64,000 nucleotides of DNA from Rhodobacteraceae bacterium EL129 (GCA_900313005.1 ONZJ01000002.1:1504996-1568995); one strand, 5' to 3'; positions 43,045-52,276 are shown, counted from the first letter of the stretch. The notes: generated by a model from the letters alone, not told the origin. A program made the numbers and translations.

Positions 43045-43956
43045 TTATCGGGGCAGGGGGTCATCTTCGGATTCGGCCTGCCCGGCAAGCCAATCGCGAA
43101 ATTTAGAAAGGGCGTGATCTTGCGTCTTTTCGGTAGGCCAAACCAGATGATACGCGCCAGGCGTTTCGACCGGGCCTCCCCAGGCGGACACCAGCCGACC
43201 TGCCGCAACATCTGCAGCGACCAGATAGTCAGGGACAAGGGCCACGCCCAGCCCATGCAAGGCGGCCTGCATGATGGTTGAGAACTGATCATGCACGGTG
43301 CCCGTGACTTTGGTCACCTCAGCATTCTGCGCTTGAAACCACGCCGCCCAGGCCTCGGGGCGTGTGGCGATGTGCAGCAAGGGCAGGGCCAATAGGTCCT
43401 GCGGGCTACGGATCGGCTGGCGCGCCAGCATATCAGGTGTGCACACCGGCAATACGGAATCAGATTTCAGCCGCAAGCTGTCACATCCGGGCCAGTTGGG
43501 CGTACCGAAGTGAATGGCCGCATCAAAGGCCTCGTTTGAAAAATTGACCGGCTCCAGCCGGGTTGAAAAGTTTATCGTCACATCGGGGTGGCTTTGGGTG
43601 AAATCCGCCAACCGGGGCACCAGCCAGCGCATCCCGAAGGTGGGCAGGATTGCCAGGTTCACCGACCCGCCCGCGGGGTTCAGGCTCAGCTTCATCGACG
43701 CCTGCGCGATCTGTCCCAGGGCGCGCCGTACTTCGTCGGCATAGGCCGTGGCTTCGGCCGTCAACACCAGCCGCCTGTTCTTGCGGATGAACAGCGACAG
43801 CCCCAATTGATCTTCAAGCGCTTTGAGTTGCCGGGATACAGCGCTTTGCGTCTGGTTCAGCTCAGCGGCCACGGCGGTGGCACTGCCCAACCGGTCAAGT
43901 GCCTCGAGGGCGCGGAGCGATAAGATCGAGGGGAGATATTTGCGTGGCAAGCTCAT
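43045..43956 (-). CDS. LysR-family regulator (GcvA-like)
   Basis: A 303-residue regulator with helix-turn-helix near residues 15-60 (LGSATAVAAELNQTQSAVSRQ in part, LEDQLGLSLFIRKNRRL in part), then an effector-binding domain (NLAILPTFGMRWLVPRL in part, TINFSTRLEPVNF). It is transcribed away from glutaryl-CoA dehydrogenase at 44074, the arrangement in which LysR proteins control an adjacent catabolic gene. A 9-bp inverted repeat lies between the two. A glutarate-pathway effector is inferred. Confidence 0.9.
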   Translation of the reverse strand: MSLPRKYLPSILSLRALEALDRLGSATAVAAELNQTQSAVSRQLKALEDQLGLSLFIRKNRRLVLTAEATAYADEVRRALGQIAQASMKLSLNPAGGSVNLAILPTFGMRWLVPRLADFTQSHPDVTINFSTRLEPVNFSNEAFDAAIHFGTPNWPGCDSLRLKSDSVLPVCTPDMLARQPIRSPQDLLALPLLHIATRPEAWAAWFQAQNAEVTKVTGTVHDQFSTIMQAALHGLGVALVPDYLVAADVAAGRLVSAWGGPVETPGAYHLVWPTEKTQDHALSKFRDWLAGQAESEDDPLPR

Positions 43957-43979
43957 ACTTGCGTATTCCTCATGATATT

Positions 43980-44005
43980 ATGCGAAAAACGTGCTGTTTT
44001 CGCAT
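43980..44005. promoter_or_regulatory. Inverted repeat ATGCGAAAA / TTTTCGCAT, candidate LysR operator
   Basis: Perfect 9-bp arms (43980-43988 and 43997-44005) with an 8-base spacer lie 24 bases upstream of the LysR start and 69 bases upstream of the dehydrogenase start. Size and position suit a LysR tetramer recognition site. Confidence 0.65.
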
Positions 44006-44073
44006 GATCCTATCGGTTATACCGCAGCAAAACGCAATGTAGTTTGCGCAATGCGCCTATGAAAGGACACGTG

Positions 44074-45297
44074 ATGACCTTGGATGCCCCCACATTGAAA
44101 GCCAAAGATGCCCCGGATCTGGGAACATTCGATTGGCAGGACCCGCTGCATCTGGCGGATCAGTTATCGGAAGAAGAACGCATGATTGCCGACAGTGCCC
44201 GCGCCTATGCGCAGGAAAAACTGCAGCCCCGCGTGGTGAAAGCCTATGCCGAAGAGCACACCGACCCCGAGATTTTCCGCGAGATGGGGGCCATGGGCCT
44301 TCTGGGCACCACCATTCCCGAAGAGTACGGCGGCCTGGGGGCAGGATATGTGTCCTACGGGCTGGTTGCGCGCGAGGTGGAGCGTGTGGACAGTGGATAT
44401 CGCTCGATGATGTCGGTGCAGTCGTCCTTGGTGATGTATCCGATTTACGCTTATGGCACCGAAGCGCAACGCCAGAAATACCTGCCAAAACTCGCAAGCG
44501 GCGAGTGGATCGGCTGCTTTGGCCTGACCGAACCCGATGCGGGCAGTGATCCGGCTGGCATGAAGACCCGCGCGGTCAAGATCGACGGCGGTTACAAGCT
44601 GACCGGCTCGAAAATGTGGATCTCGAATTCGCCCATCGCGGATGTATTCGTGGTCTGGGCCAAGTCCGAGGCGCATGACGGCAAAATTCGCGGCTTCGTT
44701 TTGGACAAGGGCATGAAAGGCCTAAGTGCGCCGAAGATCGAGAACAAGCTGAGCCTGCGCGCCTCGATCACAGGCGAGATTGTGATGGAAGGTGTTGAGG
44801 TTTCTGAAGAGGCATTATTGCCTAATATTCAGGGACTTAAAGGCCCGTTTGGATGTCTGAACCGCGCGCGTTACGGCATCGCATGGGGTGTCATGGGCGC
44901 GGCAGAGTTTTGCTGGCATGCGGCACGGCAATATGGGTTGGACCGGCACCAGTTCAAACGCCCCCTGGCGCAAACGCAGCTGTTCCAGAAGAAGCTGGCG
45001 GATATGCAAACTGAAATCACGCTCGGCTTGCAGGCCTGTCTTCAGGTGGGGCGATTGATGGACGGTGCCAATGCAGCACCCGAAATGATCAGCCTGATCA
45101 AGCGCAACAACTGCGGAAAAGCCCTTGATATTGCACGTCATTCCCGCGACATGCACGGCGGGAATGGGATCTCGGGCGACTTCCAGGTCATCCGTCATAT
45201 GATGAACCTTGAGACGGTGAACACCTATGAGGGCACCCATGATGTGCATGCGCTTATTCTGGGGCGTGCGCAGACAGGGTTGCAGGCTTTTTTCTAG
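44074..45297 (+). CDS. gcdH: Glutaryl-CoA dehydrogenase
   Basis: FAD enzyme that oxidises and decarboxylates glutaryl-CoA to crotonyl-CoA in lysine/tryptophan breakdown. The 407-residue protein has the catalytic glutamate in [24 protein letters not shown] carries the Arg-Ser pair that glutaryl-CoA dehydrogenases use to hold the gamma-carboxylate, which sets it apart from other acyl-CoA dehydrogenases. [12 protein letters not shown] and MHGGNGIS are also present. AAAGGA lies upstream of ATG 44074; the frame upstream to 44044 is not needed. Confidence 0.92.
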   Translation: MTLDAPTLKAKDAPDLGTFDWQDPLHLADQLSEEERMIADSARAYAQEKLQPRVVKAYAEEHTDPEIFREMGAMGLLGTTIPEEYGGLGAGYVSYGLVAREVERVDSGYRSMMSVQSSLVMYPIYAYGTEAQRQKYLPKLASGEWIGCFGLTEPDAGSDPAGMKTRAVKIDGGYKLTGSKMWISNSPIADVFVVWAKSEAHDGKIRGFVLDKGMKGLSAPKIENKLSLRASITGEIVMEGVEVSEEALLPNIQGLKGPFGCLNRARYGIAWGVMGAAEFCWHAARQYGLDRHQFKRPLAQTQLFQKKLADMQTEITLGLQACLQVGRLMDGANAAPEMISLIKRNNCGKALDIARHSRDMHGGNGISGDFQVIRHMMNLETVNTYEGTHDVHALILGRAQTGLQAFF

Positions 45298-45355
45298 TAG
45301 TTTCAATCGATTGCGATGCATTTCTGGCTAAACCGGAGCGCCAAAAGAGTTTTTG

Positions 45356-45388
45356 GGCCTCCGGCGGGGATACTTGAGGCCAGAAGAA
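45356..45388. repeat. REP-like intergenic element, copy 2
   Basis: GGCCTC (45356-45361) pairs with GAGGCC (45376-45381), and the 22-base tail GGGATACTTG then AGGCCAGAAGAA (45367-45388) matches the copy at 14001-14022 with two differences. As in copy 1, it lies between convergent genes, just beyond the stop of the minus-strand gene. Confidence 0.6.
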
Positions 45389-45399
45389 ACAGGGCGGCA

Positions 45400-47052
45400 C
45401 TAAAGCACGTCGTGGGTGATCTGGCCGTCGCAGATGGTAAGGACAGCTGAAATTTCGAGAGGGCCGTCTTTGGTCAAGCTGTCGATGTCGCCTTGCAGCA
45501 AGACAAGGTCCGCTTTCATACCGGTTTTGAGCTGGCCCAATCGGTCCTCATCAAACGAGGCATAGGCACCACCCGAGGTATAGGCCTTGAAACACTCCTC
45601 AAGGGTCAAGCGAGGATCGGGCAGGCCGTCTGTCCAGGGTTTGCGGATCATGGCGCATTGTATCGCGAAAAGCGGATCGAGCGGTGACACCGGCCAATCG
45701 GTGCCAAAGGCCATCACAGCGCCGGACTCCTCGATCATCCGCCAATTCCACGCCATGGGCCATTTGGCACGGCCAATGATCGAGATTGTGGGTTCAAGCG
45801 GCAAACCGGCAGAGCCGGGCGGATGCACGGGTTGCATCGAGGCGATCGCGCCCAGTGCGCTCAGGCGGGGCAGGTCTGCGGGGTCGATCACGTCGATATG
45901 TTCCACCCGGTGGCGGCTGTCGCGCGGGCCGTTGGCTTTTCGCGCGGCCTCATATCCGTTCAGTACCATGCGCACGGCCCCGTCACCCACGGCATGCACG
46001 CTGATTTGCAGTCCGGCGGCATCGGCGCGGATGCAGATATCATCAAAGACATCCTGTGGAATGATCGGATCCCCCGCAAAGCCGGGTTTGTCGGGATATT
46101 CGCCCACGACCACGGCGGTCCAGCTGTCATAAACGCCGTCCATGAACATCTTGATCCGTCCGCAACTGATCTTATCCGTTTTGAATTCTTGTGTCATTTC
46201 AACAGCTTTGGCAATCGGATCGCCTTGAATTTCAATCGGGATACGGTAGGGGACTTCGATACGACAGGGCAGGGCGCCGCGTTGTTCCATCTCGAACAAA
46301 AGCTCAAGCTGATAGCGGTTGCCGTCCATGTTGATGATCTTGGTGATGCCGTGGCGCGCGCAATACTCCAACCCACGGGCGAGCATCTGAATGTCGTCCT
46401 CGCGCTGCGCATCGGTCACGTCTTCGGGTTCATAACCAGCCAGTCCCAACCCCTCGCGACCTCCAGCGCTGCGCAGGGCCATGACCAGATCCATCGCCCC
46501 TTGTTCGCGCAGCTCACCTGTGGCCAATCCATCGTCGCCCATCACCACTTCGGCACTTGGTCCGACATCGCGACCCTCGATCAGGCCTGCGCGTTCAAGG
46601 GCCACGGTGTTGGCCCAAGCGGTGTGGAAATCAACGGCGATCAGTATGACAGGCCGGTCGGGCAGGGCCGCGTCCAGATGATGGCGGGTCAGGCGCACAT
46701 CATTGCCCAACATGGTGTAATTGGCTCCAAAGCAGATCAGCAAAGCCTCGTCCGGGTTGTCTGCACCATAACGCGTCAGAGCGTCCTTGAGTTGGGACGC
46801 GCCGAAGATGCTGAGCAAATCCAACTGGCCCAAAGAAGCGCCACCCATAAAGAGGTGCAGATGGCTTTCGACAAACCCGGGCATCACATGGCCGCCTTGT
46901 GCGTCGATCACACGTGTCTTCGGGCTATTGAAGGCCAGGATGTCTGTATCAGTGCCAATGGCGGCGATCTCTGCGCCCTCAATCGCCAAGGCCGAGCCCT
47001 CCGCACCAAAGAGATCGGCATTGTGGATGATCACATCAGGTGTTTTGGACAT
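45400..47052 (-). CDS. Amidohydrolase family protein (YtcJ-like)
   Basis: A 550-residue metal-dependent hydrolase of the Amidohydro_3 group. The metal-binding ESHLHLF lies near residue 63, the second histidine region is ISVHAVGDGAVRMVL in part, RHRVEHIDVI follows, and the catalytic aspartate is in FGTDWPVSP. The substrate is unknown; family members cleave N-substituted amides or related compounds. It converges on gcdH and is transcribed away from the AT-rich gap upstream of aroQ. No partner genes suggest a pathway. Confidence 0.88.
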   Translation of the reverse strand: MSKTPDVIIHNADLFGAEGSALAIEGAEIAAIGTDTDILAFNSPKTRVIDAQGGHVMPGFVESHLHLFMGGASLGQLDLLSIFGASQLKDALTRYGADNPDEALLICFGANYTMLGNDVRLTRHHLDAALPDRPVILIAVDFHTAWANTVALERAGLIEGRDVGPSAEVVMGDDGLATGELREQGAMDLVMALRSAGGREGLGLAGYEPEDVTDAQREDDIQMLARGLEYCARHGITKIINMDGNRYQLELLFEMEQRGALPCRIEVPYRIPIEIQGDPIAKAVEMTQEFKTDKISCGRIKMFMDGVYDSWTAVVVGEYPDKPGFAGDPIIPQDVFDDICIRADAAGLQISVHAVGDGAVRMVLNGYEAARKANGPRDSRHRVEHIDVIDPADLPRLSALGAIASMQPVHPPGSAGLPLEPTISIIGRAKWPMAWNWRMIEESGAVMAFGTDWPVSPLDPLFAIQCAMIRKPWTDGLPDPRLTLEECFKAYTSGGAYASFDEDRLGQLKTGMKADLVLLQGDIDSLTKDGPLEISAVLTICDGQITHDVL

Positions 47053-47642
47053 AGGCTGACCTCGTTGCGCAATGTGGTAAGGCCACTGTGGTTGGCGACG
47101 CGGTCTGGGTCAATCCATTGTCAGGGCAGGGGTTTTGCAGATGGGGCGGTCCACCTTACTACATTCGATACTGCGTCAGCGCGAAGTCTGGGGTTTTTTA
47201 TTGCGGCGAAATGGTTGCCACGGCGCATCTCGATTCTGAAAACCTCTCATTCCACATGTCCAGAGCGCTCTAGTGGAAACCATCAGTGGATTGATTTTAC
47301 ATTGTTTTGAAGCGGAAAAAGTCTGTGCATCGGGATGGACCTTGATTTCCATGAGAGAGCACGGGCAGGAGAAGTTGCGCTTTGTTGGCTCGGCATATGT
47401 GACCTTACATATAATACGCATAATCAGTATTATGTTAATAACATATGTGGGCAGTATAAAAATTATAAGCATACAATACAGCGTGTTACGTCGCATACGT
47501 TATGTGACACTGTTGCGCGACAGCCGGTCCCCTAAGGATCCAAAGATTTGATAAAGATGGAACACCAAAGACTTAGCAGATGCAAACGCTCTCGACACTT
47601 TGCGCGACTGTGCGATAAGTGAACCGACTAAGGAATTAAGAG
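47053..47642. promoter_or_regulatory. 590-base gap with AT-rich core and nested inverted repeats
   Basis: Upstream of both the amidohydrolase (minus) and aroQ (plus). The core at 47394-47480 is far more AT-rich than the surroundings. It contains a direct repeat CATATGTG (47394-47401, 47442-47449), the inverted pair TAATAC/GTATTA (47412-47417, 47427-47432) and the near-perfect palindrome TATGTTA-a-TAACATA (47431-47445). Several short open frames here lack ribosome-binding sites. It is probably a regulatory region; no gene is claimed. Confidence 0.5.
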
Positions 47643-48086
47643 ATGACATCAATACTGATCCTGAACGGGCCAAATTTGAACTTGCTCGGCACGCGCCAAC
47701 CCGAGGTGTACGGCAGCACCACGCTGAACGATATCGAGCACATGTGCATCGCTACCGCCAAGGAGCTGGGATGCGCCCTTGCCTTTCATCAGGAGAATTC
47801 CGAAGGTGCTCTGGTCGATCTGATCCACGCAGCGCGCGGAACTCATGACGGGATCATCCTGAATGCCGGTGCTTACACGCACACGTCAATTGCCTTGATG
47901 GATGCGATCAGTTCGGTTGAGCTTCCGGTGATCGAACTGCATCTGTCAAACACGCTGGCGCGCGAAGAGTATCGTCACACGTCCTACATCTCGAAAGTGG
48001 CGCTGGGGATCATTTGCGGTTTTGGGGCCGCAGGCTATGGCCATGCGTTACGGGCCATGGCGCAGCATCTGGAGACGTCTGAATGA
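47643..48086 (+). CDS. aroQ: Type II 3-dehydroquinate dehydratase
   Basis: Third step of the shikimate pathway, 147 residues. The N-terminal [19 protein letters not shown] (in part) carries the catalytic Arg on the lid and the Tyr of the active site. [15 protein letters not shown] holds the conserved Asn, and [15 protein letters not shown] is the substrate-binding loop. AAGGAATTAAG lies upstream. Its last four bases overlap the following LuxR-type gene (ATGA), an unusual coupling of a biosynthetic enzyme with a regulator. Confidence 0.95.
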   Translation: MTSILILNGPNLNLLGTRQPEVYGSTTLNDIEHMCIATAKELGCALAFHQENSEGALVDLIHAARGTHDGIILNAGAYTHTSIALMDAISSVELPVIELHLSNTLAREEYRHTSYISKVALGIICGFGAAGYGHALRAMAQHLETSE

Positions 48087-48838
48087 TCGAAACGGATCAT
48101 TTAAAGAAGCTGCTGAACGCCCAGGAAATCGAAACGCTGTGGGACATGCACACACGTCAAATGGCGGAGTACGGTTTTGATCGGCTGATCTATGGTTATA
48201 CACGCTATCGCACGGCGACATCTCTGGGGGATCCAGATGATTTCGTGATGCTCAGCAATCACGCCTCTGACTACACGGATGTGTTTATCGGCGATGGCCT
48301 TTATCATCACGCCCCGATGGTGCGTTGGGCGTTGGAACATGACGGCGCGTGCAGCTGGCGTGTGATGCACGATATGATTCAATCGGGCGCGCTGAGCGAT
48401 CAGGAAGCCAAAGTTGTGGCTTTCAACAGATCGCAGGATGTGACGGCCGGATATTCGATCAGTTTCAAATCTCTGTCTCCACGCTCCAAAGGAGCGATCG
48501 CATTGACCGCGCGCAAAGGGATGGAGCAGTCGGATGTGGATGCCATTTGGGCCGAACACGGGGATGATATCACTGTGCTCAACAACATCACACATCTGCG
48601 TATCCTGTCCCTGCCCTATGCCACCCCGGGACGTTCGCTGACCAAGCGACAGCGCGAAGTTCTGGCCTGGGTTGGTGACGGAAAGACAGTGCAGGATATT
48701 GCGATGCTGCTGGAATTGACGCCGGCCACAATCGAGAAACACCTGCGTTTGGCGCGCGAAGCATTGAGCGTGGAAACAACCGCTCAGGCCGTTCTGAAAG
48801 CTGCGTTTCAGAACCAAATGTTCGTTATGGACACTTAA
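48083..48838 (+). CDS. LuxR-type regulator with degenerate autoinducer-binding domain
   Basis: A 251-residue regulator with an N-terminal autoinducer-binding domain (about residues 18-165) and a C-terminal LuxR helix-turn-helix ([39 protein letters not shown]). Aligned by eye to TraR, the ligand-contacting positions are changed: Trp57 to Y64, Tyr61 to F68, and the acyl-homoserine-lactone-binding Asp70 to A77 (HHAPMV in place of LDPVV). A later Trp (W92) is kept. No luxI synthase gene is in the window, so this is a solo that may sense another ligand or none. It is translationally coupled to aroQ. Confidence 0.87.
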   Translation: MIETDHLKKLLNAQEIETLWDMHTRQMAEYGFDRLIYGYTRYRTATSLGDPDDFVMLSNHASDYTDVFIGDGLYHHAPMVRWALEHDGACSWRVMHDMIQSGALSDQEAKVVAFNRSQDVTAGYSISFKSLSPRSKGAIALTARKGMEQSDVDAIWAEHGDDITVLNNITHLRILSLPYATPGRSLTKRQREVLAWVGDGKTVQDIAMLLELTPATIEKHLRLAREALSVETTAQAVLKAAFQNQMFVMDT

Positions 48839-48916
48839 TTACTTAAATCGTGATTAACGTGAAAAGAGCGTGAAAAACGATGCAGTAAGGTTTCCCATAC
48901 TTTCGTTACCCTACGT

Positions 48917-49108
48917 AAACAGGCATGATGAAGTTGTTCCGTGAGTGGTGGCTTTAAGCCTTGGAACATTCGGATCAGATCCCTTGATATACCTTGGGCT
49001 CTTTGGTTCGCCGGGTTTACCCGGATGCCAGTCGCCGGTCTTATTGGTCGGGTCGGCGGCTGGTACTTACCGCCTGCTGTTTCATCCCTAATAACGGGTG
49101 GTTTTTTT
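48917..49108 (+). ncRNA. Candidate structured RNA with own terminator
   Basis: Starts 79 bases after the LuxR stop and shows dense complementary segments. AAACAG (48917-48922) pairs with CTGTTT (49077-49082) as a closing stem. GTTCC/GGAAC (48936-48940, 48963-48967) encloses GGCTTTAAGCC. CCGGG-ttta-CCCGG lies at 49011-49024. A 10-bp stem CCAGTCGCCG (49028-49037) / CGGCGGCTGG (49054-49063) follows. ACCGCCT (49069-49075) pairs with GGGTGGT (49096-49102), followed by seven Ts. Overall length and long-range closing stem would suit a 6S-type RNA, but I cannot confirm that family. A 3' UTR structure of the aroQ-luxR operon is the alternative. Ends and promoter are not defined. Confidence 0.45.
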
Positions 49109-49109
49109 G

Positions 49110-49145
49110 AAACGGTGCTGTCCTCCAGACAGCACCGTTTTTTTT
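49110..49145. terminator. Strong bidirectional terminator
   Basis: AAACGGTGCTGTC (49110-49122) and GACAGCACCGTTT (49128-49140) form a perfect 13-bp stem with a 5-base loop, followed by further Ts on the plus strand and preceded by As and Ts. It serves the convergent amidinotransferase gene and the plus-strand transcripts. Confidence 0.92.
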
Positions 49146-49166
49146 GTGTAAGGCAGACCCCTGCTC

Positions 49167-50279
49167 TTACATGTGCGGAAAATAATCCTCGCATTTGCCT
49201 TCGCGGTACACATCCGCCGTGCAGCAATGGAGACCGCCCCCAAAGGCATAGGCGTCGCGCAACTCTACGGGCACAACTTCCATCCCTAGTTTGTCCATCT
49301 GCTCCATCTGGTAGACTTCAGAGGCCTCAACACAGACGGTTTTGGGATCCAGCACCAGAACGTTCATGCTGAGCCAGGTCGAAGAATAGCACAGCGGCGG
49401 CGGCGTGTTATGGGCAGGCTGTGCCGCATCCACGATCTCCCAACCGTTGTCGTTGAACATCTTGCGCTGCTCATCGGGCAAACGGCGTTGCGGGTTGTTC
49501 AGAATCAGCCCGGGGCGTAGCGGTGTGAAGGTCGCATCGATATGGATCGGATAGGGATCGCCGGGGAAGTTGACTGCATGCACGCGGTGATCCGGGTAGT
49601 GGCGGCGCAGCCATTCGATGCCCTTGAGGTTGGTCGTGAAGCCATGCTGCACCACCAGATCACGGCCAAAGCGCAGCACGTCGGCGGCATCAAACAAGGG
49701 CTCTTCTTCGGTGGTGACAAAGAACTTTTCCGCTGTCCATTTCAGGCGCTTTTCCACGCCGATCTTCTCGGACAGATAGTCCGGATGATAATCCGCATCC
49801 GTCAGCCGAGGTTTGGGTGCACATTCATGGCGGAAGTTCGGGTCTTCCTCGAAATATTGCTGCATCAGGGGGCGATAGTTCAGGTATTCAAACCAGCGGC
49901 AGCGGTAAGACATCGTCGCCTCCAGCATCTCTGAGCCCACGGTCAGCAACACATCGCGCGGCGGCATGCAGCCAAATTGGCTGTCAGTGTGAAAGTCGGG
50001 CGTTGTGGCCGCAACGGAATGGTCAATCGGTGTGGGTCGGTCGACGCGAATGCCACGATCTGTGAGTTGCTTGGCGAAATTGTCCAAAAGCTCGTTGGCG
50101 CGGTCGATCGTCTCCTGAGGCCGCCTGCCCCATTGGCCACGCATATCGCTGTCCTCGGGCACCTTGGCATCCAGTGCCGGTTCTTCGGGCGGGATATGGC
50201 AATCATCGGCCTTGCCGACGATCACATGTTTCAGCGGATCCCATTCGTTCCAGCTGTTTACGATAGTTTTTGCGGTCAT
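49167..50279 (-). CDS. Glycine amidinotransferase-like enzyme
   Basis: A 370-residue amidinotransferase close in sequence to eukaryotic arginine:glycine amidinotransferase. The catalytic triad is visible: Asp in EPLFDAADVLRFGRD (D197 or D200), H246 in HIDATF and C352 in GGGLHC. SSTWLSMNVLVLD is also conserved. It should move the amidino group of arginine to an amine such as glycine, giving guanidinoacetate and ornithine; the acceptor in bacteria can differ. It stands alone between two terminators. Its role here (osmolyte, natural product or arginine turnover) is unknown. Confidence 0.87.
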   Translation of the reverse strand: MTAKTIVNSWNEWDPLKHVIVGKADDCHIPPEEPALDAKVPEDSDMRGQWGRRPQETIDRANELLDNFAKQLTDRGIRVDRPTPIDHSVAATTPDFHTDSQFGCMPPRDVLLTVGSEMLEATMSYRCRWFEYLNYRPLMQQYFEEDPNFRHECAPKPRLTDADYHPDYLSEKIGVEKRLKWTAEKFFVTTEEEPLFDAADVLRFGRDLVVQHGFTTNLKGIEWLRRHYPDHRVHAVNFPGDPYPIHIDATFTPLRPGLILNNPQRRLPDEQRKMFNDNGWEIVDAAQPAHNTPPPLCYSSTWLSMNVLVLDPKTVCVEASEVYQMEQMDKLGMEVVPVELRDAYAFGGGLHCCTADVYREGKCEDYFPHM

Positions 50280-50296
50280 CTTATGTCCTCCCCTGA

Positions 50297-50326
50297 AACA
50301 AAAAGGGGCACCAAAAGGTGCCCCGT
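50297..50326 (-). terminator. Rho-independent terminator after tsf
   Basis: Minus strand: GGGGCACC-tttt-GGTGCCCC (arms 50305-50312 and 50317-50324) followed by a T-run. It ends the rpsB-tsf transcript 18 bases after the tsf stop. Confidence 0.92.
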
Positions 50327-50343
50327 TTCATTATATGTATGGC

Positions 50344-51222
50344 TTAGCCGCCAGCAGCGGTCTTGGCGACCTCTGCGGCGAAGTCTTCGACTTTCTTCTC
50401 GATCCCCTCGCCCACTTCCATGCGGACGTAGCCGGTGATCTCAGCGCCTGCTTCAGACGCGGCGGCGGCCACGGTCAGGTCAGGATTGATAACGAAGGCC
50501 TGGTTCACCAGCGTGATCTCGGCCATGTATTTTTTCATACGACCAACGATCATCTTCTCGATCACTTGCTCGGGCTTACCGGATTCGCGGGCGATGTCGA
50601 TTTGAACCTGCTTTTCCTTCTCAACCACGGCTGGATCCAGCGAAGCTTCGTCCAGAGCGGCAGGGTTGGTGGCGGCGATGTGCATGGCAACCTGCTTGGC
50701 GAAACCTTCGTCTCCACCTTTCAGTGCCACCAACACACCGATTTTGCCCATGCCTGCAGTGGCTGCGTTGTGAACGTAAGCCACAACAGTGTCACCCTCC
50801 AGCGACGCCATGCGGCGCAGGGACATGTTCTCACCAATGGTGGCAACCTTGGCAGTAATGGTCTCAGCTACGGTTTTGCCACCCATGTCGGCATCGGCCA
50901 GCGCTTCGGTGCTGTCCACGCCCATTGCGGCATCTGCGACGCCTGATACCATCGCCTGAAACTCGGCGTTCTTGGCCACAAAATCGGTTTCCGCGTTCAC
51001 TTCGACTGCCACACCGCGACCGCCGTCCACCTTCACGGCTACGAGGCCTTCGGCGGCTGTGCGGCCGGATTTCTTGGCGGCTTTCGCCAGACCTTTGGTG
51101 CGCAACCAATCAACGGCGGCTTCCATGTCGCCTGCGTTTTCGGTCAGCGCTTTTTTCGCGTCCATCATGCCTGCGCCAGTCGAGTCGCGCAGTTCTTTCA
51201 CCATTGCAGCTGTAATCGCCAT
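50344..51222 (-). CDS. tsf: Translation elongation factor Ts
   Basis: Nucleotide exchange factor for EF-Tu, 292 residues. The N-terminal UBA-like domain [21 protein letters not shown] (in part) and the signature ETDFVAKN are visible, followed by the two-part core domain. It lies 86 bases downstream of rpsB in the universal rpsB-tsf order. AAGGAGA lies upstream of ATG 51222. Confidence 0.97.
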   Translation of the reverse strand: MAITAAMVKELRDSTGAGMMDAKKALTENAGDMEAAVDWLRTKGLAKAAKKSGRTAAEGLVAVKVDGGRGVAVEVNAETDFVAKNAEFQAMVSGVADAAMGVDSTEALADADMGGKTVAETITAKVATIGENMSLRRMASLEGDTVVAYVHNAATAGMGKIGVLVALKGGDEGFAKQVAMHIAATNPAALDEASLDPAVVEKEKQVQIDIARESGKPEQVIEKMIVGRMKKYMAEITLVNQAFVINPDLTVAAAASEAGAEITGYVRMEVGEGIEKKVEDFAAEVAKTAAGG

Positions 51223-51308
51223 CTTGGTTCTCCTTGAGATGAAATGTGTGCGGGGCGCGACGGGGATGTCGCGCGCCCGATATAGATCAGTTTGAAACCG
51301 GGCAGCGC

Positions 51309-52127
51309 TTAGCTGGCGGGGGTTTCTTCCGCGGCGGCCTCGGCAGGGGCTTCTGCTGCGGCTTCTGCTGGCGCTTCTGCAACGGCTTCCTCAACAGGGG
51401 CCTCTTCCATCGCGCCCAGATCAACACCGGCTGCGCCCATTTGGGCGGTCATGCCGTCCAGAGCAGCACGGGCCGCCAGATCACAATACAGGTTGATGGC
51501 GCGCGCGGCGTCATCGTTGCCTGGGATCAGGTAGTCGATGCCATCGGGGGGGCAGTTGGTGTCCACAACGGCAACAACCGGGATACCCAGTTTGTTGGCC
51601 TCGGCCACGGCCAGGGCTTCTTTGCGCACGTCAATGACGAACAGAAGATCAGGTGTGCCACCCAGTTCGCGGATGCCGCCCAGAGAGGCCTGCAGCTTCT
51701 CCTGGTCGCGTTCCATGCCAAGGCGTTCTTTCTTGGTGAGGCCTTCTGCACCGGTTTCCATCGCCTCATCAATGTCTTTCAGACGCTTGATTGACTTGGA
51801 TACGGTCTGCCAGTTGGTCAGCGTGCCGCCCAGCCAGCGGTGGTTCATGTAGTATTGCGCCGACTTTTCAGCCGCCTCCGCGATGGGAGCTGCCGCTTGA
51901 CGCTTGGTACCCACGAACAGGATCCGGCCGCCCTTGGCGGTGGTTTCGCGGATTGCGTTCAGAGCAGCGTCCAGCATTGGGACGGTCTGTGTCAGATCGA
52001 GAATGTGAATGCCATTGCGCGCGCCGTAAATGAACTCGCCCATACGGGGGTTCCAGCGCTGCGTCTGGTGGCCAAAGTGTACGCCTGCTTCAAGCAGTTG
52101 GCGCATGGTGAACTCTGGAAGAGCCAT
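51309..52127 (-). CDS. rpsB: Small ribosomal subunit protein S2
   Basis: Ribosomal protein of 272 residues. It has [20 protein letters not shown] in part, [28 protein letters not shown] and [12 protein letters not shown]. The C-terminal 35 residues are an Ala/Glu-rich acidic tail (repeats of EAPAEAAA), typical of alphaproteobacterial S2. The first gene of the rpsB-tsf operon, behind a good promoter at 52248-52276. Confidence 0.97.
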   Translation of the reverse strand: MALPEFTMRQLLEAGVHFGHQTQRWNPRMGEFIYGARNGIHILDLTQTVPMLDAALNAIRETTAKGGRILFVGTKRQAAAPIAEAAEKSAQYYMNHRWLGGTLTNWQTVSKSIKRLKDIDEAMETGAEGLTKKERLGMERDQEKLQASLGGIRELGGTPDLLFVIDVRKEALAVAEANKLGIPVVAVVDTNCPPDGIDYLIPGNDDAARAINLYCDLAARAALDGMTAQMGAAGVDLGAMEEAPVEEAVAEAPAEAAAEAPAEAAAEETPAS

Positions 52128-52247
52128 GTCCGTTTCCTTTCCGGTTTATGCCTTGGGTACGGGGAGAGAAGCGGATGCTTCAACCGGTGGACATTTGAGG
52201 ATGTCTCCCCCAAAGGCCCGCCCATACCTGCGGATTTCGTGTGCAGG

Positions 52248-52276
52248 CGTATAGAGGCGGATCAGCGGCAGTGCAA
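52248..52276 (-). promoter_or_regulatory. Promoter of rpsB
   Basis: On the minus strand TTGCAC (52271-52276) and TATACG (52248-52253) are separated by exactly 17 bases, close to the sigma70 consensus. The leader to the rpsB ATG is about 115 bases, long enough for regulation by S2, though no known motif was recognised. Confidence 0.6.

Noticed and set aside
47088..47551. Short open frames in the gap upstream of aroQ
   Set aside because: They lack ribosome-binding sites, run through inverted repeats and have no recognisable sequence; the region looks regulatory.
48917..49108. Firm call as 6S RNA, tmRNA or RNase P RNA
   Set aside because: Length and closing stem fit 6S loosely, but I could not match conserved 6S segments; tmRNA and RNase P landmarks are absent.
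48941..49372. Plus-strand open frame of 143 codons after luxR
   Set aside because: It runs through two terminators and into the antisense of the amidinotransferase gene; translation shows no plausible protein.
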